Shown here piece after piece: positions 21,851 through 30,910 of a stretch of DNA of 64,000 nt. Where the stretch lies: positions 124,001-188,000 of the forward strand of contig NZ_SUHQ01000014.1 in assembly GCF_004962245.1 (NCBI RefSeq), written 5' to 3'. This stretch comes from Mesorhizobium sp. Its GTDB lineage: Bacteria; Pseudomonadota; Alphaproteobacteria; Rhizobiales; Rhizobiaceae. Below the pieces are notes generated by a model. That model searched no databases and was not told the origin of the DNA. It was given only the letters and a program-made list of their open reading frames with translations. Each line of letters starts with the position of its first letter. The first letter of the stretch is position 1. A program made the translations under genes and the position numbers.

Positions 21851-21914
21851 CATGATCCCGAACCGGAGGTCCGCGTTAGCGAAAAGTGGGAGCCGGTTTT
21901 CGGAAAAGTCCATG
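21851..21914. repeat. Rhizobial-type intergenic palindrome overlapping the glgX start
   Basis: The pgm-glgX gap is filled by an imperfect palindrome: CATGATCCCGAACCGG on one side and CCGGTTTTCGGAAAAGTCCATG on the other. It resembles the dispersed rhizobial element of form CATGATCCCGAAAAGTGGG. Its right edge contains the ATG at 21912 used by glgX. Confidence 0.6.
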
Positions 21915-23945
21915 GTTAAACAGGAAGATAGAATACCGGCCGGCTATCGGCCGTATCGGCCGCGATTTGGCGGACTGGCCGAGCAAGGCGGCGTTCGTTT
22001 TGCCGCATGGTCGTCTGCCGCCAGCCGGCTCTGGGTCTCGATCTTCGATGAGCAGGGTAACAGGGAGGTCGACCGGCTCGAACTCATGCGGGAAGGCGAG
22101 GGCGTTCACGCGCTTTTCGTTGCCGGCCTCGCCGCCGGCACCCGATACGGGTTTCGCGCCGATGGCGACTATGCGCCCGAGCAAGGGCTCTGGTTCGATC
22201 CCGACAAGCTGTTGGTCGATCCCTATGCCGTCGAGATCGACAGGCCCTATGCCTATGACGACCGGCTCGCCGCTCGCCGGGGCGAGGCGACCGACACCGC
22301 CCCACTGCTGCCGAAGGCGATTGCCGCAGACTTGCCGAAGCCGGTCCCACTTGTCCCGCCCCTGTTTCAGCCGGGCGGCCTGATCTACGAAGTGCCGGTG
22401 CGCGCCTTCACCATGCTGCATCCGGACATCCCGAAGCGCCAGCGCGGGACGATTGCAGCCCTTGCCCATCCGGCCATCGTCGAGCACCTGAAAAAACTTG
22501 GGGTCGGCGCGGTTGAACTGATGCCGGTGACGGCATCGATCGATGAACGGCATCTGCCGCCGCTCGGGCTCCACAACGCCTGGGGCTACAACCCCGTGAC
22601 CTTCATGGCGCCCGATCCGCGCCTCGCACCCGGCGGTCTCGCGGAATTGCGGCAGACGGTCGCCACGCTGCGTGAGGCCGGCATCGGCGTCGTCCTCGAC
22701 CTTGTCTTCAACCACACCGGCGAAAGCGACAGGCTTGGACCAACGCTGTCGCTGCGCGGCCTCGACAGCCGTGCCTACTACCGGCATGCGCCGGACGGCA
22801 GGTTGATCAATGACACCGGCACCGGCAACACGGTCGGCTGCGATCATCCGGTCGTCCTGGAAATGGTCCTCGACACGCTTCGTCATTTTGTCTGCCACGC
22901 CGGCGTCGACGGTTTCCGTTTCGATCTGGCGCCCATTCTGGGTCGGGTCGAGGGCAGGTTCGACGCTGCGGCACCGTTGCTCAGGGCTATTCGGGACGAT
23001 CCCGTCCTCGGCGACCGGGTGCTGATCGCCGAGCCGTGGGATATCGGCCCGGACGGCTATCAGCTTGGCAATTTTCCGCCGTCCTTCCTCGAATGGAACG
23101 ACAAATACCGCGACGACGTCAGACGCTTCTGGCGTGGCGATCGCGGCATGATCGGCGCGCTGGCGACCCGGCTTGCCGGCTCGTCCGATGTGTTTGCCAA
23201 GGCCGGCCAGCGGACAAGCCGCACGGTCAATTTCATCGCCGCCCATGACGGCATGACGCTGGCCGATATCGCTGCCTACGAGCACAAGCACAACGAGGCC
23301 AATGGCGAGCAGAACCGAGACGGTCACGACGAGAACCTGTCGTGGAACAACGGCGTCGAGGGTGAAACCGGCGATGCGGCCATAGCCAAGGCCCGCTTCG
23401 GCGATCAGTGCGCACTGCTGGCCACCCTGTTTGCCTCGCGTGGAACGATCATGCTGAGCGCGGGCGACGAATTTGGCCGCACCCAGAAGGGCAACAACAA
23501 CGCCTATGCGCAGGACAACGAGATCACGTGGCTCGACTGGAACGGGCGCGATCAGGCGCTGGAACAGTTCACGGTTTCGCTCGCCGCGATCCGTCGCGCG
23601 GCGCCGGCGCTTTCCGACACGCGCTTCCTGACCGGAGAGCCGCCCGCCGGCTCGGAAATATCGGACGTTGCCTGGCTGACCGAAACGGGCGAGCCGCTCG
23701 ATGGAGCAGGCTGGCATCATCCGGAGCGGCATCGCCTCGTCATGGTGCTTGGCGGTTCCGGCGATGAGGATTGCCGTCTTGCGGTCGTCATCAACGGCGA
23801 CCGCCGCAAATGCGTGTTCACGCTGCCGGACCGTGAGGGATTTCGCTGGGAAACACCGACCGGCGCTGCCGACCTATCACGGCCGGTGCTGGGGCGAACG
23901 GTCATTTTCATGATCGAACGCAGGGCCGGGCAAGCTTCACGCTGA
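21912..23945 (+). CDS. glgX: Glycogen debranching enzyme GlgX
   Basis: A 677-aa GH13_11 isoamylase-type enzyme that removes alpha-1,6 branches from phosphorylase-limited glycogen. After an N-terminal CBM48-like region (GVRFAAWSSAASRLWVSIFD), the barrel carries the nucleophile Asp in GVDGFRFDLAPILG, Glu in VLIAEPWDIGPDG and Asp in FIAAHDGMTLAD. ATG 21912 is the best start in frame, but it has no good SD and lies at the end of a dispersed palindrome. Upstream in-frame codons run back into pgm. It follows pgm in the glycogen cluster. Confidence 0.9.
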   Translation: MVKQEDRIPAGYRPYRPRFGGLAEQGGVRFAAWSSAASRLWVSIFDEQGNREVDRLELMREGEGVHALFVAGLAAGTRYGFRADGDYAPEQGLWFDPDKLLVDPYAVEIDRPYAYDDRLAARRGEATDTAPLLPKAIAADLPKPVPLVPPLFQPGGLIYEVPVRAFTMLHPDIPKRQRGTIAALAHPAIVEHLKKLGVGAVELMPVTASIDERHLPPLGLHNAWGYNPVTFMAPDPRLAPGGLAELRQTVATLREAGIGVVLDLVFNHTGESDRLGPTLSLRGLDSRAYYRHAPDGRLINDTGTGNTVGCDHPVVLEMVLDTLRHFVCHAGVDGFRFDLAPILGRVEGRFDAAAPLLRAIRDDPVLGDRVLIAEPWDIGPDGYQLGNFPPSFLEWNDKYRDDVRRFWRGDRGMIGALATRLAGSSDVFAKAGQRTSRTVNFIAAHDGMTLADIAAYEHKHNEANGEQNRDGHDENLSWNNGVEGETGDAAIAKARFGDQCALLATLFASRGTIMLSAGDEFGRTQKGNNNAYAQDNEITWLDWNGRDQALEQFTVSLAAIRRAAPALSDTRFLTGEPPAGSEISDVAWLTETGEPLDGAGWHHPERHRLVMVLGGSGDEDCRLAVVINGDRRKCVFTLPDREGFRWETPTGAADLSRPVLGRTVIFMIERRAGQASR

Positions 23946-23956
23946 GGAGAAACGCA

Positions 23957-25582
23957 ATGGCTGATGGCAATGCCGAGTGGTGGCGCGGCTGCGTCATCTA
24001 CCAGATCTACCCCAGGTCCTTCCAGGACACGACGGGGGACGGCGGCGGCGATCTGCGCGGCATTGCCTCAAGACTGGCTCATGTCGCGTCGCTTGGCGTC
24101 GACGCCGTCTGGTTGTCGCCCTTCTTCAAGTCACCGATGGCCGACATGGGCTACGACGTTTCCGATTACACAGCCGTCGATCCGATGTTCGGCACCTCAG
24201 AGGATTTCGACGCGGTGGTCGCCGAGGCGCATCGCCTCGGCCTGAAAATCATCATCGACCAGGTCCTGTCGCATTCTTCCGACCGCCACGAATGGTTCGT
24301 CGAAAGCCGCGCAAGCCACGACAACCCCAAGGCGGACTGGTATGTCTGGGCCGATCCGAGCCCGGACGGCACCGCGCCCAACAACTGGCTGTCGGTCTTC
24401 GGCGGCCCTGCCTGGGAGTGGGATGCGACCCGCAGGCAATATTATATGCACAATTTCCTCGCCTCGCAGCCGGACCTGAACTTTCACAATCCGGACGTTC
24501 AGGACGCCCTGCTGGAAACGGTGCGGTTCTGGCTGGAGCGCGGCGTCGACGGGTTCCGGCTGGATACGGTCAACTACTATGTCCATGACCGCTGGCTGCG
24601 CAGCAATCCGCCTCTGGCGACGAGCGTCGCCGGTACCAACACCGAAACCAATCCCTACCTCTTCCAGGAGCATCTGTTCGACAAGACACAGCCCGAAAAC
24701 CTCGCCTTCCTCAGGCGGTTTAGGGCGTTGCTCGACGCGTATGAGGGCCGCGCTGCTGTCGGTGAGGTCGGTGACGAAACCCGTTCGTTGCAGACGCTCG
24801 CCGCCTACACCGCCGGCGGCGACAAGCTCGACATGTGCTACACTTTTGACCTGCTCGGTCCGCAATTCTCGGCAGCGCACGTGCGCGGATGCGTCGAAGC
24901 CTGTGAGAATGCAGTCTCCGACGGCTGGGTCTGCTGGGCGTTTTCCAACCACGACGTCGTCCGCCACCTGACGCGTTGGGCAAGGCCCGGCGGTGATCCA
25001 CAGAGGATGGCGAAATTCTCGATCGCGCTGCTGTCGTGCCTGCGCGGGTCGATCTGCCTCTATCAGGGCGAGGAGCTTGGTCTGGAGGAGGCGGAATTGG
25101 CCTTCGAGGACCTGCGCGATCCCTACGGCATCCGCTTCTGGCCCGGATTCAAGGGCAGGGATGGGTGCCGTACGCCAATGGTCTGGGAAGCTGGCGCCGA
25201 CAATGCCGGGTTTTCAACCGGCAAGCCGTGGCTTCCGGTCCCTCCAAGCCATCGCGCACGTGCGGTCGATGCCCAGAACGGCGAGGGAAAGTCGGTTCTA
25301 GCCAGCTACCGGGCGATGCTCGCTTTGCGCAAGCGGCATCCGGCACTGGTGCGAGGCTCGATCCACTTTCTCGATGCCGAGGGCGATGTGCTTGCCTTCA
25401 TCCGCGATGGCGGCGATGAAAAGCTGCTCTGCGTCTTCAATTTCGCCGATGATCCTGCCATCTGGCCGTTGCCGCAGGATATCGGTGTCGCAGAGACGAT
25501 CGATCTTGGCGCCGGTGGCGCCTTGCAGGACGACGCCTTGTCACTGCCGCCGCTAAGCTGCTTTCTCGGACGAGCCGGCTGA
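23957..25582 (+). CDS. GH13 alpha-glucosidase (maltase/AglA-like)
   Basis: A 541-aa oligo-1,6-glucosidase/alpha-glucosidase-type GH13 enzyme. It starts WWRGCVIYQIYPRSFQDTTG, a near-invariant maltase-family opening. The nucleophile is Asp in GVDGFRLDTVNYY, the acid/base Glu in AVGEVGDE and the third acid in FSNHDVVRH. No signal peptide, so cytoplasmic. It lies 11 nt after glgX and probably clears malto-oligosaccharides from glycogen breakdown. Rhizobial AglA, acting on sucrose and maltose, is the closest type I recognise; substrate specificity is not decided here. Confidence 0.85.
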   Translation: MADGNAEWWRGCVIYQIYPRSFQDTTGDGGGDLRGIASRLAHVASLGVDAVWLSPFFKSPMADMGYDVSDYTAVDPMFGTSEDFDAVVAEAHRLGLKIIIDQVLSHSSDRHEWFVESRASHDNPKADWYVWADPSPDGTAPNNWLSVFGGPAWEWDATRRQYYMHNFLASQPDLNFHNPDVQDALLETVRFWLERGVDGFRLDTVNYYVHDRWLRSNPPLATSVAGTNTETNPYLFQEHLFDKTQPENLAFLRRFRALLDAYEGRAAVGEVGDETRSLQTLAAYTAGGDKLDMCYTFDLLGPQFSAAHVRGCVEACENAVSDGWVCWAFSNHDVVRHLTRWARPGGDPQRMAKFSIALLSCLRGSICLYQGEELGLEEAELAFEDLRDPYGIRFWPGFKGRDGCRTPMVWEAGADNAGFSTGKPWLPVPPSHRARAVDAQNGEGKSVLASYRAMLALRKRHPALVRGSIHFLDAEGDVLAFIRDGGDEKLLCVFNFADDPAIWPLPQDIGVAETIDLGAGGALQDDALSLPPLSCFLGRAG

Positions 25583-25598
25583 TCTCTCTACGGGATCC

Positions 25599-27380
25599 TC
25601 ATTGAACGAGCACAGCGCGCCCGCAAGTCGCGCCCATGATCCGGACATCGGCCTCACCGACGCGCACGCCCAGTGCCGCAAGCACGTTATAAACCAATGC
25701 GTCGACAGGTGCAGTTACACCGTTCAGCAACGTCACAACTGCCGGCTTCACCGTTCCAAGCAGGGCGGTTACATCGAGCCCGAGACCCAGCGCCCCGACC
25801 GAAAGCGACAAATTGTTGACCAGCGACGTGGTGAGGGATTGCGTCAGGTTTTTCGTGGAAGCCGTCTTTATCGCCTTGTTGGCGATTTCGGTGCTGTTGA
25901 AGGTTAGCGTCGTCGGATCGTTGTTGGTGATTGAGACCGCTGCCGAACCGTTCACTTGCAGCAGCGGGAGGTTAATCAGGAGGAGCTTGATGCTGACGCC
26001 TGCGATCTCGGCAGCTTGGAACGACTGCGGGTTGCTGAAATCGGCGAAGGCGGTGGGGCTGTTGTCGGCGTCGCTGGCGCCAAGGTGCAGCGAGGCTACG
26101 CCCGGAAGTGCGGCAATCGAAACCTCCAAACTGTCGGGGTGCCCGGTCGGGCAGCTGATGTCGGTCAGCCTGGCCTCGGCACGAGCCACTTCGACGTGCA
26201 GCGGCAGTTTGACAGACAGGAGGCTGATGCCGCCACCGAGATTCGAATTGCCGATGCCGACGGATGCCACCAACTTGATCCGCGTCTGCGCGGTGCGCAC
26301 CACCGTGCCGTCTCCGACTGTCAGCCAAGGCGAGATTTGCGCAGGCTCGCCGATAGCGATGGACAGCGTGGTTGCGGTAAGCCCTGGAACGGTGGCGCCG
26401 AGATTGATGTCGACCTGCCTCGAGCCGTTCGCCAGTGCGGCGGCGGAGGTCAGCATACCCATGGCATTAGCGTCGATCGCCAGGCCACCCGGCTCTTCCC
26501 CGATCCCCAGTTGGCCGACTGATCCAAGATCGACAAGATGGTTGAGCGGGATTTTCACCGTGCTGGTGGCTCTGGACGCGATTGTCTGCAAAGCGAGCTT
26601 GCTGGTGCTGCCAACTGGCGAGACGTTGGCCATGGCGGTGGCGATCTGGCCCACCGTTGCTTTCGACGCCAGCACTTCCGAATAGCTGACGCCTGTCAGT
26701 TGCAGTTGGACGGCAAGAGCGTCGACGAACGAAAGCACGCTGATATCGGTCGAGATCAGCGCGTTGTAGTCCATGACACTAAGCGAGATATTGCCACCAA
26801 GGAGCCCGCTGAGAAGCGCGTTGAGGATACCGCCATTGACGCTGAGAAGCCTGGACCCGACCGAAAACCTGGCCTGCGCCGTCATGCTGGCAATGGCTTG
26901 GGTGCCGATGACCGGCGTAGGAATGAGCGAACTCGCGAAATAGCGGGCGGGCACCTTTTGCAGCGTGACATGGACGGCGTTGTAGGGCGTCTTGCCGGCC
27001 TCGAAGCGCTTGTCGACGCCGAGCGACGACTCTGGCGAGTATCGGCCGGCGGTGACCGACACAATGGTCTTTCCGAGAGTGGGAACGATCGTCTGTCCTG
27101 CCTTCTGGACGACGATACCCGGCATTCCGTTGTCGCCGAGCGTGGTCACCACCGCGGCCTCTATGTTGTTGATGTTCGAGGCGGCGGTGATTGCCGCCAG
27201 ATCGGTCATCGCCTGCGCCTCCCGGCGCTCCACATAGATCGAGCCTTCATCGATGGCCACGGCAGCCAGCGCCAGCGCGAACGGTGCGCTCAGCGCCGTC
27301 ATGACGGTGAAGTTCGCCTTCAGGTCGACAAGCATCGAGCGGACGGCCTGGCCGATCCCTCCCAGCAAAGTTTCCGACAT
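25599..27380 (-). CDS. TadG-like pilus assembly protein
   Basis: A 593-aa protein with an N-terminal TadG/Tad_N region: a ~22-residue hydrophobic helix (VMTALSAPFALALAAVAI) followed by EGSIYVERREAQAMTDLAA, as in minor pseudopilins. The rest is a long periplasmic, beta-rich, Ser/Thr/Val-rich domain of no recognised family. TadG-type proteins anchor the Tad/Flp pilus in the envelope. Start ATG 27380 has GGAGG upstream and abuts the TadE-like stop (TGA|ATG). No tad ATPase, pilin or CpaA-F genes are in the window, so this pair is an orphan locus. It is convergent with the alpha-glucosidase gene. Confidence 0.75.
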   Translation of the reverse strand: MSETLLGGIGQAVRSMLVDLKANFTVMTALSAPFALALAAVAIDEGSIYVERREAQAMTDLAAITAASNINNIEAAVVTTLGDNGMPGIVVQKAGQTIVPTLGKTIVSVTAGRYSPESSLGVDKRFEAGKTPYNAVHVTLQKVPARYFASSLIPTPVIGTQAIASMTAQARFSVGSRLLSVNGGILNALLSGLLGGNISLSVMDYNALISTDISVLSFVDALAVQLQLTGVSYSEVLASKATVGQIATAMANVSPVGSTSKLALQTIASRATSTVKIPLNHLVDLGSVGQLGIGEEPGGLAIDANAMGMLTSAAALANGSRQVDINLGATVPGLTATTLSIAIGEPAQISPWLTVGDGTVVRTAQTRIKLVASVGIGNSNLGGGISLLSVKLPLHVEVARAEARLTDISCPTGHPDSLEVSIAALPGVASLHLGASDADNSPTAFADFSNPQSFQAAEIAGVSIKLLLINLPLLQVNGSAAVSITNNDPTTLTFNSTEIANKAIKTASTKNLTQSLTTSLVNNLSLSVGALGLGLDVTALLGTVKPAVVTLLNGVTAPVDALVYNVLAALGVRVGEADVRIMGATCGRAVLVQ

Positions 27381-27815
27381 TCAGATGCCTCCGACCCGTA
27401 TTGTCGACCTGCGTGCGATCGTGGTTCCAGGCATGGACAGCGCCGGGAACAGGTTCCAGATCGGCAGGTTGCGGGCATCGTATTGGACGGACACCACGAA
27501 CTGTTTTCCGTCGGCCGTGCTGTCCTTGGCCTGATAGGTCAGCTTGCCGGAATCAACGAAGGGATATCCGCCGGCATTGTTGTTGACAAAACTGGTCACC
27601 AGCGCCTGGCGCTCGGCCTCGTTTAGTCCGGCGATAGCCGTGCGTGCGGCGTCAGCCGCGATTTGCTGCACGGAATTGCTTGCTCCAAAATAGATACCAT
27701 ATGCAACCATACCGAGCAAAAGTAGAATAAAAATGGGCGAAAGCAGCGCGAATTCGATCGCGGAAGTTCCAGACTGCTCTCTAAATTGGTATAATTTGAG
27801 CCTTAGCTGGCGCAT
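27381..27815 (-). CDS. TadE/TadF-like pseudopilin
   Basis: A 144-aa protein with the classic TadE N-terminus: a short basic stretch, then SGTSAIEFALLSPIFILLLL (prepilin-like Glu inside a transmembrane helix), then QQIAADAARTAIAGL. The start at 27815 (MRQLRLKLYQF) is chosen for its GGAG at good spacing; an in-frame ATG at 27860 would add 15 residues. It is co-transcribed with the TadG-like gene directly downstream. Processed TadE proteins are minor pilus subunits or priming factors. Confidence 0.8.
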   Translation of the reverse strand: MRQLRLKLYQFREQSGTSAIEFALLSPIFILLLLGMVAYGIYFGASNSVQQIAADAARTAIAGLNEAERQALVTSFVNNNAGGYPFVDSGKLTYQAKDSTADGKQFVVSVQYDARNLPIWNLFPALSMPGTTIARRSTIRVGGI

Positions 27816-28227
27816 ATTGCTCCGCTTTGTAGGAATTTTCTCAGTTCTTGTGCTGTCCATGTCCTACGCCCATCAAGACATACCGAAGCCCGCGATAGAT
27901 GTAACCCTTAGTTGCTTAAAGCCGCATTAAGACATTTGGGCAAAGTGGAATCGACGACAGGTTTCTGCCGGAAGTAAAAGCTTGACGTGGGGGAACGGAA
28001 CCAAGCCATGGTTTCGGCTGCCGTTCTGCCGACCGCGAAGCGGCAGTCGGCGGGCCTTACTTTGGGTGACCCAGAGAGTCTGTTGAAATAAAAAATCTCC
28101 ACGTTACTGTTTGACCACCAGCTGCCGGAAAGGGAACCAGCGGCGCGCTCAAAGAGCCATGCATCGGTTTCGGGGCGTCAACACTCAAGAGGCGTAGCTG
28201 AAAGGCCGCTTCGACAGGGAGAACTTC
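27816..28227. other. Divergent intergenic region tadE-like / oppA-like
   Basis: About 410 nt between divergent transcription units. It is AT-rich near 27800-27950 and should hold both promoters, but I see no box I would place with confidence. At 28018-28056 a GC-rich stretch can fold (CTGCCGAC/GCAGTCGG with mismatches). No gene seen. Confidence 0.4.
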
Positions 28228-29820
28228 ATGCTGAAAAATATGCTGAAGGCGACGGTATTCGCCACAACCATGGCCTTGGCCGCCGGGACGTTCTACACGC
28301 CGGCTTTCGCCGAGACCGTCTATAACCGCGGATCCGCCGCCGAAGCGGAGACGCTCGATCCGCACAAGACCTCGACGGTCTACGAAGCCGATATCATACG
28401 CGACCTGTTCCAGGGCCTCGTCATGCATGACCAGAAGACAAACCTCATTCCGGGCGCCGCCGAAAGCTGGACGGTGTCCGACGACGGCACCGTCTACACC
28501 TTCAAGCTGCGCAAGGACGGCCTCTGGTCGGATGGCAGCCCGGTGACGGCGGACGACTTTGTCTATTCGTTCCATCGGCTGGAAGATCCGGCCACCGCTG
28601 CCGAATACGCTTCCATGCTCTATCCCGTGAAGAACGCCGAGGAAGTCAACACCAAGAAGGGCAAGCCGGAGGATATGGGCGTCAAGGCGATTGACGCACA
28701 TACCCTCGAAGTCACGCTCAAGGCGCCGACGCCTTACTTCCTGGAGATGCTCACCCATCAGGCGACCTATCCGGTCAGCAAGGCATCTATCGAAAAGCTT
28801 GGCGCCGACTGGGTCAAGGCAGGCAAGCTGGTCTCCAACGGGGCCTTTACAGCGGCGGAGTGGATTCCCAACGACCATCTGAAGCTGGTCAAGAATCCGA
28901 AATTCTGGGACGCCGCGAGCGTCAAGTTCGACGTGGTCAACTACATCCCGACCGAGGATCGCTCGTCGGCGATGAAGCGCTTCGAGGCCGGCGAACTCGA
29001 CAGTTACGGTGACCTGCCGACCGAACAGCTCGCCGATCTCAAGACCAAATTCGGCGACCAGATCCGTGTCGGGCCATACCTTGGCACCTACTATTTTGCG
29101 ATCAAGACCGACAAGGCGCCGTGGGACAACGTCGAATTGCGCAACGCCATCTCCATGGCAATCGATCGCGACTTCCTTGCCGAAAAGGTCTGGCAGAACT
29201 CGATGCTGCCTGGCTATTCGATGGTGCCTCCGGGCATTGAGGGCTATACGCCGGCACTGGCCAAGTACGCGGACATGTCGCAGATCGACCGCGAAGACGA
29301 AGCCAAGAAGGTGCTTGAGAAGCTTGGCTACACGCCCGAGAAGCCGCTCAAGATGGAAATCCGCTACAACACTTCGGAAAACCACAAGAACACGGCGGTC
29401 GCCATCCAGGAGCAGTTGAAGCCGCTCGGCGTCGAAATCACACTGCTCAACACCGACACCAAGACCCACTACTCCTTCCTTGAGCAGAAGGGCGATTATG
29501 ACGTGGCACGTGCCGGCTGGATTGCGGACTACAAGGATCCCGAAACCTTCCTCGGCATCTCCCGCAAGGCCAGTGGCAACAACTATTCGAACTACAGCAG
29601 CCCGAAATTCGAAGAGGCCATGGACAAGGCGGCGGCCGCCGGCGGCAAGCCCGAAGAGCGCATGAAGGAACTCGCTGCGGCTGAGCGTATCCTCGTCGAC
29701 GATGTCGGCAACATCCCGATTCTCTACTATAGCTACAAGGATATCGTTTCCTCGAAGCTGCATGGCTTCGACGACAATGTGATGGACATCCATCCGTCCC
29801 GCTTCATCAGCAAGGACTGA
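28228..29820 (+). CDS. Oligopeptide ABC transporter substrate-binding protein (OppA-like)
   Basis: A 530-aa SBP_bac_5 (cluster C) periplasmic receptor. It has a signal peptide of ~28 residues (MLKNMLKATVFATTMALAAG, cleavage near AFAET). The domain marker RGSAAEAETLDPHKTSTVYE opens the mature protein, with later LRKDGLWSDGSPVTADDFVY and ARAGWIADYKDPETFL. It resembles OppA/MppA receptors for oligopeptides. The start follows AGGGAGAAC. Permease and ATPase genes follow after a 166-nt gap with a strong stem-loop. Exact ligand unknown. Confidence 0.9.
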   Translation: MLKNMLKATVFATTMALAAGTFYTPAFAETVYNRGSAAEAETLDPHKTSTVYEADIIRDLFQGLVMHDQKTNLIPGAAESWTVSDDGTVYTFKLRKDGLWSDGSPVTADDFVYSFHRLEDPATAAEYASMLYPVKNAEEVNTKKGKPEDMGVKAIDAHTLEVTLKAPTPYFLEMLTHQATYPVSKASIEKLGADWVKAGKLVSNGAFTAAEWIPNDHLKLVKNPKFWDAASVKFDVVNYIPTEDRSSAMKRFEAGELDSYGDLPTEQLADLKTKFGDQIRVGPYLGTYYFAIKTDKAPWDNVELRNAISMAIDRDFLAEKVWQNSMLPGYSMVPPGIEGYTPALAKYADMSQIDREDEAKKVLEKLGYTPEKPLKMEIRYNTSENHKNTAVAIQEQLKPLGVEITLLNTDTKTHYSFLEQKGDYDVARAGWIADYKDPETFLGISRKASGNNYSNYSSPKFEEAMDKAAAAGGKPEERMKELAAAERILVDDVGNIPILYYSYKDIVSSKLHGFDDNVMDIHPSRFISKD

Positions 29821-29832
29821 TCCCTTAGCTGG

Positions 29833-29860
29833 GCCGCCGCGCAACTCAATGCGCGGCGGC
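29833..29860 (+). terminator. GC-rich stem-loop after oppA-like gene
   Basis: GCCGCCGCGC (29833-29842) and GCGCGGCGGC (29851-29860) form a perfect 10-bp stem with an 8-nt loop, 12 nt after the stop. There is no T-run, so it is more likely an mRNA 3'-stabilising or attenuating hairpin that keeps the binding-protein message abundant relative to the permease genes. Confidence 0.65.
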
Positions 29861-29933
29861 GCTGGTTTGCCATCGCATCGGCCCGGGAACCGGAATCGAT
29901 TTTCGGCAATGTCGGTGCGAGGATTTGAAGGCT

Positions 29934-29967
29934 AGAGCGCAATCGTCCAGCTGGACGCGCGCTGCTC
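29934..29967. repeat. Short intergenic palindrome before oppB-like gene
   Basis: AGAGCGC and its near-complement flank the perfect 12-nt palindrome GTCCAGCTGGAC (29945-29956). The preceding ~50 nt also resemble dispersed rhizobial repeats (GGAACCGG, GATTTTCGG). It is 20 nt upstream of the permease start. Confidence 0.45.
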
Positions 29968-29986
29968 TGGATCAAGCGGGGCACCG

Positions 29987-30910
29987 ATGCTGCGATACGT
30001 ATTAAGGCGGCTTCTGACCGCCATTCCGACGCTGTTCGTCATCGTGACCATGGCGTTTTTCCTGATACGCGTCGCGCCGGGCGGCCCGTTCAATCAGGAG
30101 CGGGGCCTGAGTCCTGAGATCAGGGCCAATCTCGAAGCGCAGTTCGGCCTCAACGACCCGCTCTGGCTGCAATATGTCCACTATCTCGGCAACCTTCTGC
30201 GTGGCAATTTCGGACCGAGCTATAACCTGCCGGATTTCACTGTCACCGAATTGTTTGCAAGGGGCCTGCCCGTTTCAATCCAGATCGGCGCCTCGGCGCT
30301 GATCCTGGCACTGCTGCTCGGCAGCATACTCGGCACCATTGCCGCGCTCAATCAGAACAAGATTGGCGACTACTCGGTCATAGCACTGGCTGCCGCCGGC
30401 AGCACCATCCCGACCTTCGTCATCGCGCCAGTGATCCAGCTCCTGTTCGGTCTGACCTGGAAGCTGCTGCCGATCGGCGGCTGGGGTGATGGCGCCCTGC
30501 TCAACAAGGTCGGGCCTGTGCTGACCCTCGCCTTGCCACAAATCGCCATCGTCGCCCGCCTGATGCGCGGCTCGATGATCGAATCGCTGCGCTCGCACCA
30601 CATCCGCACCGCCCGCGCGCTCGGCCTGTCGGACTGGTCGGTGGTCGTCAAGCATGCGCTGCGCGGCGCCATCCTGCCGATCGTCTCCTTCACCGGTCCG
30701 GCGGCAGCCGCGCTGCTCACCGGCTCGATCATCGTCGAGACGATCTTCGCTGTTCCCGGCGTTGGTCGCTATTTCGTCGATGCCGCGCTCAACCGTGATT
30801 ACACGCTGGTCATGGGCACCGTGGTGGTCATCGCGCTGTTCACCATCGTCTTCAACCTGATCGTCGACGTCATGTATGCCTTCGTCGATCCGAGGGTGCG
30901 CTATGACTGA
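29987..30910 (+). CDS. Oligopeptide ABC transporter permease OppB-like
   Basis: A 307-aa BPD_transp_1 permease. The N-terminus MLRYVLRRLLTAIPTLFVIV is the usual first transmembrane helix of OppB/DppB proteins, followed by GGPFNQERGLSPEIRANLEAQFGLNDP. About six membrane helices are visible. The cytoplasmic EAA-type loop is near RTARALGLSDWSVVVKHALR. The stop overlaps the next gene's ATG (ATGA), so the two permeases are translationally coupled. Confidence 0.9.
   Translation: MLRYVLRRLLTAIPTLFVIVTMAFFLIRVAPGGPFNQERGLSPEIRANLEAQFGLNDPLWLQYVHYLGNLLRGNFGPSYNLPDFTVTELFARGLPVSIQIGASALILALLLGSILGTIAALNQNKIGDYSVIALAAAGSTIPTFVIAPVIQLLFGLTWKLLPIGGWGDGALLNKVGPVLTLALPQIAIVARLMRGSMIESLRSHHIRTARALGLSDWSVVVKHALRGAILPIVSFTGPAAAALLTGSIIVETIFAVPGVGRYFVDAALNRDYTLVMGTVVVIALFTIVFNLIVDVMYAFVDPRVRYD

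Noticed and set aside
21876..23732. 618-codon open frame antisense to glgX
   Set aside because: Codon-bias shadow; glgX has all catalytic motifs on the plus strand.
28057..29844. 595-codon open frame antisense to the oppA-like gene
   Set aside because: Mirror of a high-GC gene with a clear signal peptide and family motifs on the plus strand; the antisense product has no family sequence.
29911..29932. Ten-base match to the complement of the tRNA-Pro T-loop (AGGATTTGAA), considered as a second att core
   Set aside because: The match does not extend into the T-stem or acceptor strand, and it lies inside the opp operon in a repeat-like segment.
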